A DNA stretch of 64,000 nucleotides from positions 3,921,885 to 3,985,884 of the forward strand of contig NZ_CP088923.1 of the NCBI RefSeq assembly GCF_021545845.1, written 5' to 3'. This document shows positions 47,962 through 57,367 of the stretch, in pieces. The stretch comes from Rhodanobacter thiooxydans (GTDB taxonomy: Bacteria; Pseudomonadota; Gammaproteobacteria; Xanthomonadales; Rhodanobacteraceae). A program made the position numbers and the translations under genes. The first letter of the stretch is position 1; each line of letters opens with the position of its first letter. The notes beneath the pieces are model-generated. The model saw nothing but the letters and a program-made list of their open reading frames with translations, was not told the DNA's origin and did no database searches.

Positions 47962-48204
47962 ATGATCTACGACGAGTCGAAAATCGACGACACTGTGCTT
48001 GCACTTCTTGCGACTTTCAGCTTCGAAGGTGGTAGAGCTTGGAAGGGGTTCGACTTCGACGTAATGGATCGCCTTCATGCTCAGGACTTCATCGAGAATC
48101 CCGCAAGCAAGAACAAGTCGGTCTGGCTCACACCGCAAGGCCTTGAGCGTGGCCGCAAAATTGCCGAAAAGCTTTTTTCGTCTAGCCCACGCAATGCCGA
48201 CTAA
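47962..48204 (+). CDS. DUF6429-like small protein, cassette 4
   Basis: An 80-aa protein with the pattern IYDESKIDDTVLALLATFSF, GRAWKGFDFDVMDRLHAQDFI and SKSVWLTPQGLERG-like segments (here NKSVWLTPQG) of the DUF6429 family, which often occurs in integron cassettes and has a winged-helix-like look. Function is unknown. The ATG at 47962 matches the family start; an upstream TTG would add seven residues. Its stop overlaps attC4. Confidence 0.75.
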   Translation: MIYDESKIDDTVLALLATFSFEGGRAWKGFDFDVMDRLHAQDFIENPASKNKSVWLTPQGLERGRKIAEKLFSSSPRNAD

Positions 48205-48255
48205 CATCTCGTTCAAGGCGGACGGCTTCGCCGCCGCCTAACTCCAGCGTTAGCG
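48199..48255 (+). other. attC site 4
   Basis: A 57-base site: left core GACTAAC (48199-48205), arms GGCGGACGGC / GCCGCCGCC, right core GTTAGCG (48249-48255). Body nearly identical to attC2. Confidence 0.9.
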
Positions 48256-48276
48256 ACTAGGAAGAGGATAAGGCCG

Positions 48277-49026
48277 ATGGTACAAGCACGATTGACAGGT
48301 AAAGTGGCAGTGGTGACGGGAGCGGCCCGTGGCATCGGGGCGGCGACGGCCAAGCGCCTCGCCGCCGACGGTGCAAAGGTGGTCGTGAACTATGGCACCA
48401 GCGCGAAGGCGGCCGAAAAGACTGTGGCTGAGATCACCGCGGCGGGCGGGAAAGCGCTCGCGTTTCAGGGCGACGCGAGCGATCCCGCTGCCGTGGCCAA
48501 ATTGTTCGACGCGGCCGAGCAGACGTTCGGCCCGGTTTCGATTCTGGTGAACAATGCCGGCGTGCACGAGCTTCGTCCGGTTGAGGACGCGGACACGCCC
48601 CACTTCGAGAAGGTGTTCCGTGCCAACGTCCTGACCACCCTTCTGGCTACCGCCGAGTTCGCCCGCCGGATCGGGACAAACGGGGGGCGAGTGGTCAACA
48701 TCTCGTCCGGCGGCGCCCGCGCCGCGGTGCCTGGGGCGGGCGTTTACTGCGCGTCCAAGGCGGCTGTCGAGGGGTTGACGCGCGCGCACGCACTGGAATT
48801 GGGAGCGAAGCACGTGACGGTCAATGCCGTCGCCCCCGGGGCGACCGCCACCGACATGCTTCAACTGCTGCCCGAGGATGTGAAGAAGCAGATGATCGCC
48901 AGCACCACCCTCGGTCGCCTGGGGACGCCGGAGGACATCGCCGACGTAGTCGCCTTTCTGTGTTCCGACGATGCCCGCTGGATCACCGGCCAGTTCCTCG
49001 ACACCAACGGCGGGATGCGGGTTTGA
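48277..49026 (+). CDS. SDR family oxidoreductase, cassette 5
   Basis: A 249-aa classical SDR: VTGAARGIGAATAKRL, NNAGVHELRPVED, NISSGGARAAVPGAGVYCASKAA with the Ser-Tyr-Lys triad, and the C-terminal SDDARWITGQFLDTNGGMRV typical of FabG-like reductases. The preference for NADP is suggested by the sequence around VNYGTSAKAAE. It is more GC-rich than the other cassettes, so it likely comes from a different source. Substrate unknown. Confidence 0.85.
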   Translation: MVQARLTGKVAVVTGAARGIGAATAKRLAADGAKVVVNYGTSAKAAEKTVAEITAAGGKALAFQGDASDPAAVAKLFDAAEQTFGPVSILVNNAGVHELRPVEDADTPHFEKVFRANVLTTLLATAEFARRIGTNGGRVVNISSGGARAAVPGAGVYCASKAAVEGLTRAHALELGAKHVTVNAVAPGATATDMLQLLPEDVKKQMIASTTLGRLGTPEDIADVVAFLCSDDARWITGQFLDTNGGMRV

Positions 49027-49063
49027 GGCGAAAACCACAAGAAGAGCGTCGATGACGGGAAAG

Positions 49064-49234
49064 CGCTAACACTACGGTCAACCTGACAACCGTACCGTGC
49101 GCACGGGGACTTCCTCTTCTGCTGACGGTTGCGTCGCAACACCATCATGGCCCTCGAGGCCGAAAGAGGGAGGAAGTCTCTTTTTACTCGTTCAAGCCGG
49201 ACGACTTCGCCGCCACTCACCTCCAGCGTTAGGC
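49064..49234 (+). other. attC site 5, elongated or composite
   Basis: Left core CGCTAAC (49064-49070) complements the start of cassette 5 (GTTAGCG at 48249). The right part, CGTTCAAGCCGGACGACTTC to GTTAGGC (49228-49234), resembles attC2 and attC4. About 100 unrelated bases lie between, so the site is about 171 bases, longer than usual; it may be a fusion of two cassette ends or contain an insertion. Confidence 0.6.
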
Positions 49235-49243
49235 GCCAACCAC

Positions 49244-49636
49244 CTGCGTCTATGGTCATCGCACCCGAAGTATCTGGACCCACAAGGGCTGGTTGCGCTA
49301 TGGCAGAAGGGATTGCTCGCCAGGGCCGTGCTCCGCGGCGAGACCCGCGGCTACACCAGGCATCCGCAGCTGGAGCGCTTCAAGGCGCACCCCCATCCGC
49401 GCCTGGCGATCAATTCGTACCTGGCCGCGGTTCACGCCGAGACGGCTGGTCGCGGCTATGCGTTTGACCGGTCCAAGCTCGGCCCGGTGCGGACGGTTCA
49501 GCCAATCTCCGTCAGCTCCGGACAACTGGCCCTGGAATGGCTGCACTTGCAGCACAAGCTAGTCGTCCGCAGTCCGTCGCTGCTCTCGCGGTGGGCGGGG
49601 GTGGCCGTTCCTGCACGCCATCCGCTGTTCCGTTGA
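49244..49636 (+). CDS. pyrimidine dimer DNA glycosylase/endonuclease V-like protein, cassette 6; no ATG start
   Basis: The 130-aa frame RLWSSHPKYLDPQGLVALWQ to AVPARHPLFR matches the small protein family annotated as pyrimidine dimer DNA glycosylase/endonuclease V. The family normally begins Met-Arg-Leu-Trp, but the codon here is CTG (49244-49246), ten bases after the attC5 core. No in-frame ATG and no clear ribosome site precede it; a GTG at 49097 lies inside attC5. Either CTG is used or the start has been lost. The rest of the frame is open and well kept. The exact repair activity of this family is inferred. Confidence 0.65.
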   Translation: MRLWSSHPKYLDPQGLVALWQKGLLARAVLRGETRGYTRHPQLERFKAHPHPRLAINSYLAAVHAETAGRGYAFDRSKLGPVRTVQPISVSSGQLALEWLHLQHKLVVRSPSLLSRWAGVAVPARHPLFR

Positions 49637-49675
49637 CGGCCCGGGCCGGTGGCATCATGGGAGCGGGCGTCGAGT

Positions 49676-49734
49676 GGCGCCTGACGGCTCGTTCGAGTCG
49701 GAGCCGTTTCGCGCCCCGGCTTGAGGCGTCATGC
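49676..49734 (+). other. degenerate attC site 6
   Basis: GGCGCCTGAC (49676-49685) is the complement, with one mismatch, of the start of cassette 6 (GTTAGGCGCC at 49228), and is followed by GCTCGTTCGAGTCGGAGCCG, a typical attC body, and a decayed right core GTCATGC (49728-49734). This marks the end of the recognisable array; the changed cores suggest that it is no longer a good substrate. Confidence 0.6.
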
Positions 49735-49787
49735 GGCTCCAGTTGAGGCTGGCGTGCTCAATGGGCGCTTCGGACGGAGGACAAGAC

Positions 49788-50354
49788 ATGACCGGGCAGA
49801 CCGCCACGACCTGGTTGCAGCAGGAACGCGACATCGTCGTACGGCCGTTGGCGCCGGGCGACGCGGAGCCGCTGTACCGGGCGGTACGCAGCTCGCTGGA
49901 GTCGTTGTCGTACTGGCTGCCCTGGTGCCGCCACAACTACGCGCTGGCGGATGCGATCGCCTGGGTCGAGCATGGCGTGGCGTGCTGGGCGGCCGGGTCG
50001 GAGTTTCCGCTCGGCGTGTTCGATGCGGCCGGTGCGCTGATCGGCGGCACCGGGGTGAACCACGTCAACCGCGCCCACGGCGTGGGCAATCTCGGCTACT
50101 GGGTGTGCGATGCCGCAAGGAATCGCGGCGTGGCCACGCTCGCCGCCCGCGCAGCCGCCCGGCTGGGCTTCGACGTACTCGGCCTGACGCGGCTGGAGAT
50201 CGTGGTGCTGCCGCACAACGCCGCCAGCCGGCGGGTGGCGGAGAAGCTCGGTGCGCTGCGTGAGGTGGAGGCGCGCAACCGCGTGCTGTTCCATGGCCGA
50301 CCCGAGCGCGCGGTGGTCTACTCGCTGATTCCCGACGATCTGGCCGATGGCTGA
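49788..50354 (+). CDS. GNAT family N-acetyltransferase (RimJ/RimL-like)
   Basis: A 188-aa acetyltransferase: IVVRPLAPGDAEPLYRAVRS at the N-terminus, NLGYWVCDAARNRGVATLAARAAARLGFD with the acetyl-CoA loop, and RLEIVVLPHNAASRRVAEKLG. These are the hallmarks of the RimJ/RimL group that acetylates ribosomal protein N-termini or small molecules. The ATG at 49788 follows GGAGG; upstream in-frame starts are less likely. It lies just outside the integron array and has chromosomal base composition. Confidence 0.85.
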   Translation: MTGQTATTWLQQERDIVVRPLAPGDAEPLYRAVRSSLESLSYWLPWCRHNYALADAIAWVEHGVACWAAGSEFPLGVFDAAGALIGGTGVNHVNRAHGVGNLGYWVCDAARNRGVATLAARAAARLGFDVLGLTRLEIVVLPHNAASRRVAEKLGALREVEARNRVLFHGRPERAVVYSLIPDDLADG

Positions 50355-50536
50355 GTGGGCAGCGCCAGGTATGGGCGGCGACGCCAGCAAGGCCCTGCTT
50401 ATGCATCGACTTAACCTGCCGCCGCGCACGCTGGAACGTGAACCCGGTGTCCGGCAGGATGGCGCAGCGCCGCCGCAGCGCACCGACTGACCCGCGCCGG
50501 GGCCATGCCGCCCGCCCCAAGGAGAACACCCCCGCC

Positions 50537-51942
50537 ATGCCGACACCCCGCTCGGATGCCCTGGTCTTTTTCGGCGCCACCGGCGACCTGGCCTACAAGA
50601 AGATCTTTCCGGCATTGCAGGCGATGACGCTGCGCGACGGGCTGGACCTGCCGATCATCGGCGTGGCGCACTCAGGCTGGAACGCGGAGCAGCTGCGCCG
50701 GCGCGCGCACGACAGCCTGGCGCAGGCGGCGAGGGAGCAGGGCGGCCAGGTCGACGAGGCCGCCTTCGCGCGGCTGGCGGCGCGCCTGCAGTACGTCGAT
50801 GGCGACTACAACGACGTGGCCACGTTCCGGAAGCTGAAGCAGGCGCTGGGCGCAGCACAACGGCCGCTGCACTACCTGGCGATCCCGCCCAAGCTGTTCG
50901 CGGTGGTGGCGAAGAACCTGCAGCAGGCCGGCTGCGCCGAGGGTGCGCGGATCGTGGTGGAGAAGCCGTTCGGCCGCGACCTGGCCTCGGCGCAGGCGCT
51001 CAACCGCACGCTGCATGCGGTGTTCGCGGAGTCGGCGATCTTCCGCATCGACCACTACCTGGGCAAGGAGCCGGTGCAGAACCTGTTGTATTTCCGCTTC
51101 GCCAACACCGTGCCGGAGCCGGTGTGGAACAACCGCTACGTGGACCGCGTGCAGATCACCATGGCCGAGCAGTTCGGCGTGGACGGCCGCGGCGCGTTCT
51201 ACGAGGGCGTCGGGGCGATCCGCGACGTGTTGCAGAACCACCTGCTGCAGGTGACCTCGCTGCTGGCGATGGATGCGCCGATCGGCGGCGCGGTCCGGAA
51301 GCGCTGCGCGCGGAGAAGCTGCGGCTGTTCCGCGCGATGCGCCCGCTCGACCCGGCCGAGGTGGTGCGCGGCCAGTTCAAGGGCTACCGCGAGGTCGACG
51401 GCGTGGCGGCCGATTCGAACGTGGAGACTTTCGTGGCGCTGCGCCTGTACATCGACACCTGGCGCTGGGCCGGCGTGCCGTTCCACATCCGCGCCGGCAA
51501 GCGGCTGCCGCTCACTACCACCGAGGTGATGGTGGACATGAAGGCGCCGCCGCTGTCGGTGTTCGATCCGATCGGCGCAGCGCAGTCGAACTATTTCCGC
51601 TTCCGGCTCAGCCCCGAGGTGATCATCGCCGCGGGCATGCGGGTGAAGCAGCCCGGCGAGGAGATGCGCGGCGAGCCGGTGGAACTGGTGGTGCGGCACG
51701 ATCTGGCGCCGGAGAAGTCGCCCTACGAGCGCCTGCTCGGCGACGCGATCCGCGGCGACAACGCGCTGTTCACCAGCGACGAATGCGTGGAGGCGGCGTG
51801 GGCGGTGGTGGACCGCGTGCTGGCCCACGAAGGCGCGGTGGACGTCTACGCGCCGGGCAGTTGGGGCCCGCCCGCGGCCGATCGCATCGCGGGCGAGGAA
51901 GGCTGGCACGAGCCACGGGCGGCGGCGGACAGGCCATGCTGA
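50537..51942 (+). pseudogene. zwf: glucose-6-phosphate dehydrogenase with an apparent frameshift
   Basis: The first step of the oxidative pentose phosphate pathway. The first frame (from ATG 50537) reads GATGDLAYKKIFPAL (NADP site), EKPFGRD and RIDHYLGKE (active-site His) and is normal up to SLLAMDAPIGG; from about 51286-51292 the homologous sequence (PEALRAEKLRLFRAMRPLDP, then RAGKRLPL) continues in another frame to 51942. The repair needs one base added or two removed. Either the gene is inactivated or the sequence has an error in a GC-rich run. It heads a cluster of HAD hydrolase, tal, pgi, pgm and tkt. Confidence 0.85.
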
Positions 51943-52652
51943 GCAGCCCTGCCGCCGAAGCGGCCGCGGTGGTGTTCCTGCTCGACGTGGACAACACCCT
52001 GCTCGACAACGACCGCTTCGGCGCCGACCTCGGCGCCACGCTGGAGGCGGCGTTCGGCGCCGATGAGCGCGCGCGCTACTGGGCGATCTACGAGGAGCTG
52101 CGGCGGGAATCCGGCTTCGCCGACTATCTGGGCACGCTGCAGCGCTTTCGCGTTGGCCTGGACAACGACCCATCGCTGCTGCAGATGTCCGGCTACCTGC
52201 TGGACTATCCGTTCGCCGACCGCTTGTACCCGCATGCGCTGGAGACGGTGGCGCACCTGCGCACGCTGGGGCCCACCGCGATCCTGTCCGACGGCGACGT
52301 GGTGTTCCAGCCGCACAAGATCCGCCGCGCCGGACTGTGGGCCGCGCTGGGCGGCGAGGTGCTGGTCTACCTGCACAAGCAGAAGATGCTGGTGGCGATG
52401 CAGCAGCGTTACCCGGCCGCGCATTACGTGATGGTGGACGACAAGCCGCAGATCCTGGCCGCGATGAAGCAGCACCTGGGCCGCAAGCTCACCACCGTGT
52501 TCGTGCGCCAAGGTCACTACGCGGCCGCCAGCGCCGGCGAAACCATCGCGCCGGCACCGGACTTCACCATCGCGTGCATCGGCGATCTGCGCCGGCGTAA
52601 GCTTGAAGACTTCCTGCCGCGCGCGCCCGCGATCAGCCTGCCGGCAGACTGA
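51936..52652 (+). CDS. HAD family hydrolase
   Basis: A 238-aa HAD phosphatase: motif I LLDVDNTLLDND (nucleophile Asp), motif II ILSDGD, a lysine in YLHKQKM, and motif IV VMVDDKPQI. Start at ATG 51936, overlapping the end of zwf by 7 bases, so the two are translationally coupled. Its place between zwf and transaldolase suggests that it acts on a sugar phosphate or a damaged metabolite of the same pathway; that is inference. Confidence 0.85.
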   Translation: MLSSPAAEAAAVVFLLDVDNTLLDNDRFGADLGATLEAAFGADERARYWAIYEELRRESGFADYLGTLQRFRVGLDNDPSLLQMSGYLLDYPFADRLYPHALETVAHLRTLGPTAILSDGDVVFQPHKIRRAGLWAALGGEVLVYLHKQKMLVAMQQRYPAAHYVMVDDKPQILAAMKQHLGRKLTTVFVRQGHYAAASAGETIAPAPDFTIACIGDLRRRKLEDFLPRAPAISLPAD

Positions 52653-52690
52653 ACCTATTGCATCGATCGAACCGGAAACACGGAGCAAGC

Positions 52691-53785
52691 ATGAAAGCAA
52701 CCCGCCAACTGCACGACCTCGGCCAGAGCCTGTGGCTGGACAACATCACCCGCAGCCTGCTCGACGACGGCACGCTGGCGCGCTACGTCGCCGAGGACTC
52801 GATCACCGGGCTGACCTCGAACCCGAGCATCTTCGACGCGGCGATCGGCAACGGCGACGCCTACGACGCCGGCATCCACGCCAAGGCGCTGGCCGGGCTT
52901 TCCGGCGAGACGCTGTTCACCGAGCTGGCGCTGGAGGACCTGCGCCGCGCCGCCGACCTGTTCCGCCCGGTGTTCGACGCCACCGGCCAGGTCGACGGCT
53001 GGGTCTCGATGGAGGTATCGCCGCTGCTGGCCGCCGATACCGCCGGCTCGATCGCCGCGGCGCGCCACATCCAGCACCTGGCCCACCGCGACAACCTGTT
53101 CGTGAAGATTCCCGGCACCCCCGAAGGCGTGCCGGCGATCGAGGAGGCGATCTTCCTCGGCATCCCGATCAACGTGACCCTGCTGTTTTCCTGTGCGCAG
53201 TACCAGGCGGTGGCCGAGGCCTACCTGCGCGGCATCGAGCGGCGCCTGGCCGCCGGGCTGGACCCGCACGTGGGCTCGGTCGCCTCGCTGTTCATCAGCC
53301 GCTGGGATGTGGCCGCCAACAAGCAGTTGCCGGACGCATTGCACAACAAGCTGGGCATCGCGGTGGGCCAGCAGACCTACCGCGCCTATCGCGAACTGCT
53401 GGCCTCGAAGCGCTGGCAGAAACTCGCCGCCGCCGGCGCGCGGCCGCAGCGCCTGCTGTGGGCCAGCACCGGCACCAAGGATCCGTCCGCGCCGGACACC
53501 CTGTACGTCAGCGCGCTGGCCGCGCCGGACACCATCAACACCATGCCGGAGAAGACCCTGCACGCATTCGCCGACCACGGCCAGCTGCACGGCGTGCTGT
53601 CCGACGACGGCGGTGACGCGGACGCGGTGCTGGCGCAGATCGCCAGGGCCGGCGTGGACATCGACGCGTTGGCGCTGAAGCTGCAGCAGGACGGCGCCGC
53701 GGCATTCGTGAAGTCGTGGCAGCAGCTGCTGCAGCGGATCGCCGACAAGGCCAGCGCACTGGACAAGGAATCCGAGCTGCCATGA
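52691..53785 (+). CDS. tal: transaldolase
   Basis: Moves a dihydroxyacetone unit from sedoheptulose 7-phosphate to glyceraldehyde 3-phosphate. The 364-aa protein contains [12 protein letters not shown], the Schiff-base lysine segment [12 protein letters not shown] and [11 protein letters not shown], typical of the longer bacterial transaldolase group found next to pgi in actinobacteria and Xanthomonadales. Start [13 protein letters not shown] at 52691. Its stop overlaps the pgi start (ATGA). Confidence 0.93.
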   Translation: MKATRQLHDLGQSLWLDNITRSLLDDGTLARYVAEDSITGLTSNPSIFDAAIGNGDAYDAGIHAKALAGLSGETLFTELALEDLRRAADLFRPVFDATGQVDGWVSMEVSPLLAADTAGSIAAARHIQHLAHRDNLFVKIPGTPEGVPAIEEAIFLGIPINVTLLFSCAQYQAVAEAYLRGIERRLAAGLDPHVGSVASLFISRWDVAANKQLPDALHNKLGIAVGQQTYRAYRELLASKRWQKLAAAGARPQRLLWASTGTKDPSAPDTLYVSALAAPDTINTMPEKTLHAFADHGQLHGVLSDDGGDADAVLAQIARAGVDIDALALKLQQDGAAAFVKSWQQLLQRIADKASALDKESELP

Positions 53786-55419
53786 GCGAACCGCGACTGA
53801 CCCGCCTGCCGTCGTGGCAGGCGTTGCAACGGCATGCCGACGCGATCGGCCAGCGACACCTGCGCGAATGGTTCGCCGCCGATCCGCAGCGTGGCGAGCG
53901 CTTCGTGCTGGAAGACGTCGGCCTGTACCTCGATTACTCCAAGCAGCGCGTGGACGCCGACGCGCTGCGCCTGCTGCGTGAGCTGGCCGAAGCCTGCGGC
54001 CTGCCGCAGCGGATCGCGGCGATGTTCAACGGCGAACGGATCAACACCACCGAGCACCGCGCGGTGCTGCACGTGGCGTTGCGCGCGACGGCGGGCGAGC
54101 AGATCCTGGTCGACGGCCACGACGTGGTGGCGGACGTGCACGCGGTGCTCGACCGCATGGCCGCGTTTGCCGACCGCGTGCGCAGCGGCGCGTGGCTGGG
54201 CCATGGCGGCAGGCGCATCCGCAACGTGGTCAGCATCGGCATCGGCGGCTCGGACCTCGGCCCGGTGATGGCGTACGAAGCACTGCGCGCCTACAGCCGT
54301 CGCGACATGACGTTCCGCTTCGTCTCCAACGTGGACGGCACCGACTTCGCCGAGGCGGTGCACAGCCTGGACGCCGCCGAGACGCTGTTCATCGTCTGCT
54401 CGAAAACCTTCACCACGCTGGAGACCCTGGCCAACGCACATGCCGCGCGCGCATGGAGCGTGGCCGCACTGGGCGACGAGCGCGCGGTGGCGAAGCATTT
54501 CGTCGCCGTCTCCACCAATGCCGCCGAAGTCGCAAAGTTCGGCATCGACACCGCCAACATGTTCGGCTTCTGGGACTGGGTGGGCGGGCGCTATTCGATG
54601 GATTCGGCGATCGGCCTGTCCACCATGCTGGCGATCGGCCCGGAGCATTTCCGCGCAATGCTGGCCGGCTTCCACGCGATGGACGAGCATTTCCGGCACG
54701 CGCCGTTCGAGCGCAACCTGCCGGTGCTGATGGGCCTGCTGGCGGTGTGGAACAACAACTTCCTCGACGCCGCCAGCGTCGCGGTGCTGCCGTACGAGCA
54801 ATACCTGAAGCGCTTCCCGGCCTACCTGCAGCAGCTGACCATGGAGAGCAACGGCAAGCGCGTCAGCCGCGACGGCGCCGCGGTGGACTACGCCACCGGG
54901 CCGATCTACTGGGGCGAGCCGGGCACCAACGGCCAGCACTCGTTCTACCAGCTGCTGCACCAGGGCACGCGGATCGTGCCGTGCGACTTCATCGGCTTCG
55001 GCCAGAGCCTGAACCCGCTCGGCGACCAGCACGACCTGCTGCTGGCGAACCTGATCGCCCAGGGCGAGGCGCTGGCGTTCGGCAAGACCGCGGAGGAAGT
55101 GCGTGCCGCCGGCACCGATGCGGCCCTGGCCCCGCACCGCACGTTCCCCGGCAACCGTCCCAGCACGACGATCCTCGCGCAGCGACTGACGCCACGCGTG
55201 CTCGGCAGCCTGATCGCGCTGTACGAACACAGCGTGTTCGTGCAGGGCGTGATCTGGGACATCGACTCGTTCGACCAGTGGGGTGTGGAATTGGGCAAGC
55301 AGCTGGCCAAGACCACCATCGCCGAGCTGACTGCGCCGGACGAACTGCCGCTCGCCCACGACAGTTCCACCAACAACCTGATACGCCGCTACCGCGCGCT
55401 GCGCGACGGCCACACCTGA
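53782..55419 (+). CDS. pgi: glucose-6-phosphate isomerase
   Basis: Interconverts glucose 6-phosphate and fructose 6-phosphate. The 545-aa protein has [20 protein letters not shown], the family signature [12 protein letters not shown], and [20 protein letters not shown] near the C-terminus. The start overlaps the stop of tal, showing coupling; the upstream in-frame extension overlaps tal and is not used. A REP element follows its stop. Confidence 0.96.
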   Translation: MSEPRLTRLPSWQALQRHADAIGQRHLREWFAADPQRGERFVLEDVGLYLDYSKQRVDADALRLLRELAEACGLPQRIAAMFNGERINTTEHRAVLHVALRATAGEQILVDGHDVVADVHAVLDRMAAFADRVRSGAWLGHGGRRIRNVVSIGIGGSDLGPVMAYEALRAYSRRDMTFRFVSNVDGTDFAEAVHSLDAAETLFIVCSKTFTTLETLANAHAARAWSVAALGDERAVAKHFVAVSTNAAEVAKFGIDTANMFGFWDWVGGRYSMDSAIGLSTMLAIGPEHFRAMLAGFHAMDEHFRHAPFERNLPVLMGLLAVWNNNFLDAASVAVLPYEQYLKRFPAYLQQLTMESNGKRVSRDGAAVDYATGPIYWGEPGTNGQHSFYQLLHQGTRIVPCDFIGFGQSLNPLGDQHDLLLANLIAQGEALAFGKTAEEVRAAGTDAALAPHRTFPGNRPSTTILAQRLTPRVLGSLIALYEHSVFVQGVIWDIDSFDQWGVELGKQLAKTTIAELTAPDELPLAHDSSTNNLIRRYRALRDGHT

Positions 55420-55430
55420 CGCGTTTTCTT

Positions 55431-55503
55431 GTAGGAGCGCACCCTGTGCGCGATGCTCTTGGGTTCCCAGGCGAAAGGCATCGCGCACAGGGTGCGCTCC
55501 TAC
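55431..55503. repeat. REP element between pgi and pgm
   Basis: Arms GTAGGAGCGCACCCTGTGCG and the inverse CGCACAGGGTGCGCTCCTAC with a short spacer; 73 bases. Same family as the copies at 35400 and 59425. Confidence 0.9.
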
Positions 55504-55541
55504 AAGCATCTGCACACTTACCGAAAATTTTTCGAGAGCCC

Positions 55542-57188
55542 ATGAGCCAGAAGATCAGCCCCCTCGCCGGCAAGCCGGCACCCCAGTCGATCCTGGTCGA
55601 CATGCCGCAACTGCTGGCCGCCTACGCGGATCTGAAACCCGACCCGTCGGTGCCGGCGCAGCGGGTGGCCTTCGGCACCTCCGGCCATCGCGGCAACTCG
55701 TTCGAGCGCAGCTTCAACGAGGCGCACATCCTGGCGATCAGCCAGGCGATCTGCGAATACCGCCAGGGCAAGGGCATCGACGGCCCGCTGTTCATCGGCG
55801 CCGACACCCACGCACTGTCGCAGCCTGCGTTCGAGAACGCGCTGGAGGTGCTGGCCGCGAACGGTGTGCAGGCGATGATCTCCAGCGGCGGCGAGTACAC
55901 GCCGACGCCGGCGGTGTCACACGCGATCCTCGTCCACAACCGCGGCCGCAGCTCGGGTCTCGCCGACGGTATCGTGATCACGCCCTCGCACAACCCGCCG
56001 GACAACGGCGGCTTCAAGTACAACCCCACCAACGGCGGCCCCGCCGACAGCGACATCACCAAGTGGGTGGAGAACCGCGCCAACGCCCTGCTCGAAGGCG
56101 GCCTGAAGGACGTGCGGCGGATGCCGTACGCGCAGGCGCGCAAGGCGGCCGGCACGCACGAGCACGATTACCTCAATGCCTACGTCGCCGACCTGGCGAA
56201 CATCGTCGACTTCGACGTCATCCGCGGCGCCGGCGTGCACATGGGCGTGGACCCGCTGGGTGGTGCCGGCGTGCACTACTGGGCACCGATCGCCGAGCGC
56301 TACAAGCTCGACCTCACCGTGGTCAGCGAGACGGTCGACCCGCAATTCGCCTTCATGAGCGTGGACTGGGACGGCAAGATCCGCATGGACCCCTCGTCGA
56401 AGTACGCGATGCAGCGGCTGATCGGCCTGAAGGACCGCTACGACGTGGCGTTCGCCTGCGACACCGACCACGACCGCCACGGCATCGTCACCCGCAGCAG
56501 CGGACTGATGGAGCCGAACCATTATCTGTCAGTGCTGATCGACTACCTGTTCCGCCATCGCCCGCAGTGGGGCGCGCACGCGGCGGTGGGCAAGACCGTG
56601 GTCAGCACCGCGCTGATCGACCGCGTGGCGAAGCGGCTGCAGCGCAAACTCTATGAAGTGCCGGTCGGCTTCAAGTGGTTCGCACCCGGCCTGTTCGACG
56701 GCTCGCTCGGCTTCGGCTGCGAGGAAAGCGCGGGCGCCTCGCTGCTGCGCCGCGACGGTACGGCCTGGGTCACCGACAAGGATGGCCTGGTGCCGGCTCT
56801 GCTGTCGGCCGAGATCACCGCGCGCGGGGGCAAGGACCCGGGCGAGCTGTATGCCCGACTGACGAACGAACTCGGCAAACCGTTCGCCAGTCGCGTCGAC
56901 GCCGCGGCCACGCCGGCGCAGAAGGCGAAGCTGGCGAAGCTGTCGCCCGACCAACTGAAAAGCGACCGGCTCGCCGGCGAGACCATCGAGCAGGTGCTGG
57001 ACAAGGCGCCCGGCAACGGCGCGGCGATCGGCGGGATCAAGGCGATCACCGCCAGCGGCTGGTTCGCCGCGCGGCCGTCCGGCACCGAAGCGATCTACAA
57101 GGTCTACGCCGAAAGCTTCAAGAGCCAAGAGCATCTGCAAAGCCTGCTTGCCGAAGCGCAGCAGATCGTCGACACCGCGCTGGCCTGA
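55542..57188 (+). CDS. pgm: phosphoglucomutase (alpha-D-glucose phosphate-specific)
   Basis: Interconverts glucose 1-phosphate and glucose 6-phosphate. The 548-aa protein shows [11 protein letters not shown], the phosphoserine loop [20 protein letters not shown], the metal loop CDTDHDRHG and the C-terminal [16 protein letters not shown]. Length matches the Pgm group of E. coli, distinct from the AlgC type also encoded in this window. The start [11 protein letters not shown] is preceded by a weak ribosome site. It links the sugar cluster to glucan and nucleotide-sugar synthesis. Confidence 0.95.
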   Translation: MSQKISPLAGKPAPQSILVDMPQLLAAYADLKPDPSVPAQRVAFGTSGHRGNSFERSFNEAHILAISQAICEYRQGKGIDGPLFIGADTHALSQPAFENALEVLAANGVQAMISSGGEYTPTPAVSHAILVHNRGRSSGLADGIVITPSHNPPDNGGFKYNPTNGGPADSDITKWVENRANALLEGGLKDVRRMPYAQARKAAGTHEHDYLNAYVADLANIVDFDVIRGAGVHMGVDPLGGAGVHYWAPIAERYKLDLTVVSETVDPQFAFMSVDWDGKIRMDPSSKYAMQRLIGLKDRYDVAFACDTDHDRHGIVTRSSGLMEPNHYLSVLIDYLFRHRPQWGAHAAVGKTVVSTALIDRVAKRLQRKLYEVPVGFKWFAPGLFDGSLGFGCEESAGASLLRRDGTAWVTDKDGLVPALLSAEITARGGKDPGELYARLTNELGKPFASRVDAAATPAQKAKLAKLSPDQLKSDRLAGETIEQVLDKAPGNGAAIGGIKAITASGWFAARPSGTEAIYKVYAESFKSQEHLQSLLAEAQQIVDTALA

Positions 57189-57213
57189 ATGCAGGCTTGG
57201 GCCTCCCGGACGA

Positions 57214-57328
57214 CGTCATTCCCGCGCAAGCGGGAGGCGCTTTATCAACAGCGAAGCTGGTCATCCAGCGACTTCAAGGCCGTCGGCAAGGAGAGAGACA
57301 CTGGATCCCCGCTTGCGCGGGGATGACG
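57214..57328. repeat. palindromic CGTCATTCCCGCGCAAGCGGG repeat
   Basis: CGTCATTCCCGCGCAAGCGG at 57214 and CCCCGCTTGCGCGGGGATGA ending near 57328 form inverted ends of a 115-base element between pgm and tkt; the centre has GGTCATCCAGCGACTTCAAG. This CGTCATTCCCGCG type is widespread in proteobacteria. Confidence 0.8.
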
Positions 57329-57367
57329 ACGGTTTCCTCGCACCATTCCCTCACACCGGAGAACGCC

